From Paenibacillus sp. PL2-23 (GTDB lineage Bacteria; Bacillota; Bacilli; Paenibacillales; Paenibacillaceae), in NCBI RefSeq assembly GCF_040834005.1, contig NZ_CP162129.1, positions 849,501-913,500 on the forward strand: a DNA stretch of 64,000 nucleotides. The letters are read 5' to 3'. The notes below the pieces were generated by a model. It searched no databases. It was not told the origin of the DNA and worked only from the letters and a program-made list of their open reading frames with translations. A program made the position numbers and the translations under genes. Of this stretch, positions 63,373 to 64,000 are shown piece after piece. Positions within the stretch are counted from its first letter, which is position 1, and each line of letters opens with the position of its first letter.

Positions 63373-63798
63373 ATGGAGGAGCAACAGCTTGGCCGAAAAC
63401 AAATCCACGTCGTCGGAGCCGTCATCGTCCGGGAAGGCCTGGTGCTCTGCGCCCAGAGGGGGGCTGGCCAGTCTATGGCGTCCCTGTGGGAGTTTCCCGG
63501 CGGGAAAATCGAGATTGGGGAGACGCCGCAGGACGCGCTGAAGCGCGAGATCGCGGAGGAGATGCGGTGCCAGATCCGCGTCGGCGAGCGGGTGGAGTAT
63601 ACCGCCCACGAATACGCCTTCGGCATTGTGCATCTGACGACATTCTACTGTGAGGTACTGTCAGGCGAGCCGCAGCTGACGGAGCATGCCGCGATGCGCT
63701 GGCTGCGGCCGGAGGAGCTGCTGTCGCTGGAGTGGGCGCCGGCGGATGTGCCGGCCGTTCAGGCCATTATGAGCAAGTATGCTAATCCACATATGTAG
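63373..63798 (+). CDS. MutT-like Nudix hydrolase
   Basis: A 141-residue enzyme with full Nudix box GGKIEIGETPQDALKREIAE-EMRC (~38-61). The start HVVGAVIVREGLVLCAQRG and the end WLRPEELLSLEWAPADVPAV fit the MutT/NudG group, which clears oxidised or methylated nucleotides such as 8-oxo-dGTP or modified dCTP. It lies 22 bp after the permease gene and may be co-transcribed, followed by a strong terminator. Exact substrate unknown. Confidence 0.92.
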   Translation: MEEQQLGRKQIHVVGAVIVREGLVLCAQRGAGQSMASLWEFPGGKIEIGETPQDALKREIAEEMRCQIRVGERVEYTAHEYAFGIVHLTTFYCEVLSGEPQLTEHAAMRWLRPEELLSLEWAPADVPAVQAIMSKYANPHM

Positions 63799-63816
63799 CC
63801 CCAATCAAATAGTGAT

Positions 63817-63858
63817 ACGCCGCTACGGTCACGGAGACCGCTGAAGCGGCGTTTTTTT
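63817..63858 (+). terminator. Terminator after MutT-like gene
   Basis: Nested stem ACGCCGCT / AGCGGCGT and CGGTC / GACCG followed by seven T residues. Confidence 0.9.
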
Positions 63859-63992
63859 GCGTTCGTGGGGGTGGACGAGGGGGCAAACCTGACATGAGCG
63901 GCAATCTTTTCAGTCTGCTGTCATTTTATTCTGTTAAACTAGCAGGCAGGGACGTGATTCGTAGAATCATAGGAAGAGAGGCAGGGGAATAC

Positions 63993-64000
63993 GTGTTACC
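63993..64000 (+). CDS. Possible start of a gene cut by the window end
   Basis: GTG 63993 stands behind GGCAGGGG at seven bases. Only two codons are in the window, so nothing can be said of the product. Confidence 0.3.

Overview
The window looks like a chromosomal segment of a pectin-degrading, spore-forming Gram-positive bacterium, most likely Paenibacillus or a close relative. This rests on gene content and style: secreted PL11 and PL1 polysaccharide lyases with S-layer homology domains, CcpA-type cre boxes, strong AGGAGG ribosome binding sites, alanine dehydrogenase beside a PucR/AdeR regulator, a YdjO-like cold-inducible protein and a Bce-like regulator/kinase/ABC block. No database search was possible, so family names come from motifs, length and gene order.

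Layout. 1-2.5 kb is a scarred integration zone: small genes, a retropepsin-like protein, then two displaced 3' pieces of the tmRNA gene ssrA bracketing a Doc toxin/AbrB-like antitoxin pair whose toxin has an early stop codon. 2.5-5.0 kb holds a GNAT-nitrilase fusion and a stand-alone nitrilase-family hydrolase. 5.1-8.2 kb is an AT-rich SF1 helicase-nuclease gene lying exactly between two 35-bp direct repeats. 8.3-11.1 kb is an AraC regulator divergent from a sugar isomerase and a Gfo/Idh oxidoreductase. 11.2-11.9 kb has cold-shock genes. 12.1-19.6 kb is the pectin cluster, followed by pirin, an SLH lipoprotein and phnDCEE (19.7-25.1 kb). 25.1-26.3 kb is repeat-rich non-coding DNA. 26.3-36.4 kb carries a LytS-like kinase with a SARP-type regulator, a PAP2 phosphatase, three small membrane proteins, a secreted protein, a Nudix hydrolase, ald and adeR.

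36.6-57.8 kb is a defence island. It contains a complete type II Wadjet operon (jetABCD), a duplicated type I toxin cassette (one copy frameshifted), a helicase fragment of TOTE-like character, and a four-gene operon of unknown function (small protein, PD-(D/E)XK-DUF2075 ATPase, MazG-like pyrophosphohydrolase, PLD-nuclease/DEAD helicase). On the minus strand follows a five-gene operon: Dcm/EcoRII-like methyltransferase with an HTH, Vsr nuclease, EcoRII-like restriction enzyme, a DGQHR-like protein and a HEPN-motif protein. A perfect 35-bp palindrome centred on CCAGG sits just upstream, and a stand-alone copy of the restriction enzyme's N-terminal domain is transcribed divergently.

58.0-63.4 kb is a response regulator/kinase/ABC transporter/FtsX permease module with helically phased heptamers before the transporter genes, then a MutT-like Nudix hydrolase. 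The best candidates for undescribed systems are the four-gene operon at 46.5-51.5 kb, the R-M operon extended by DGQHR and HEPN genes (51.8-57.1 kb), and the repeat-flanked helicase-nuclease at 5.4-8.2 kb.
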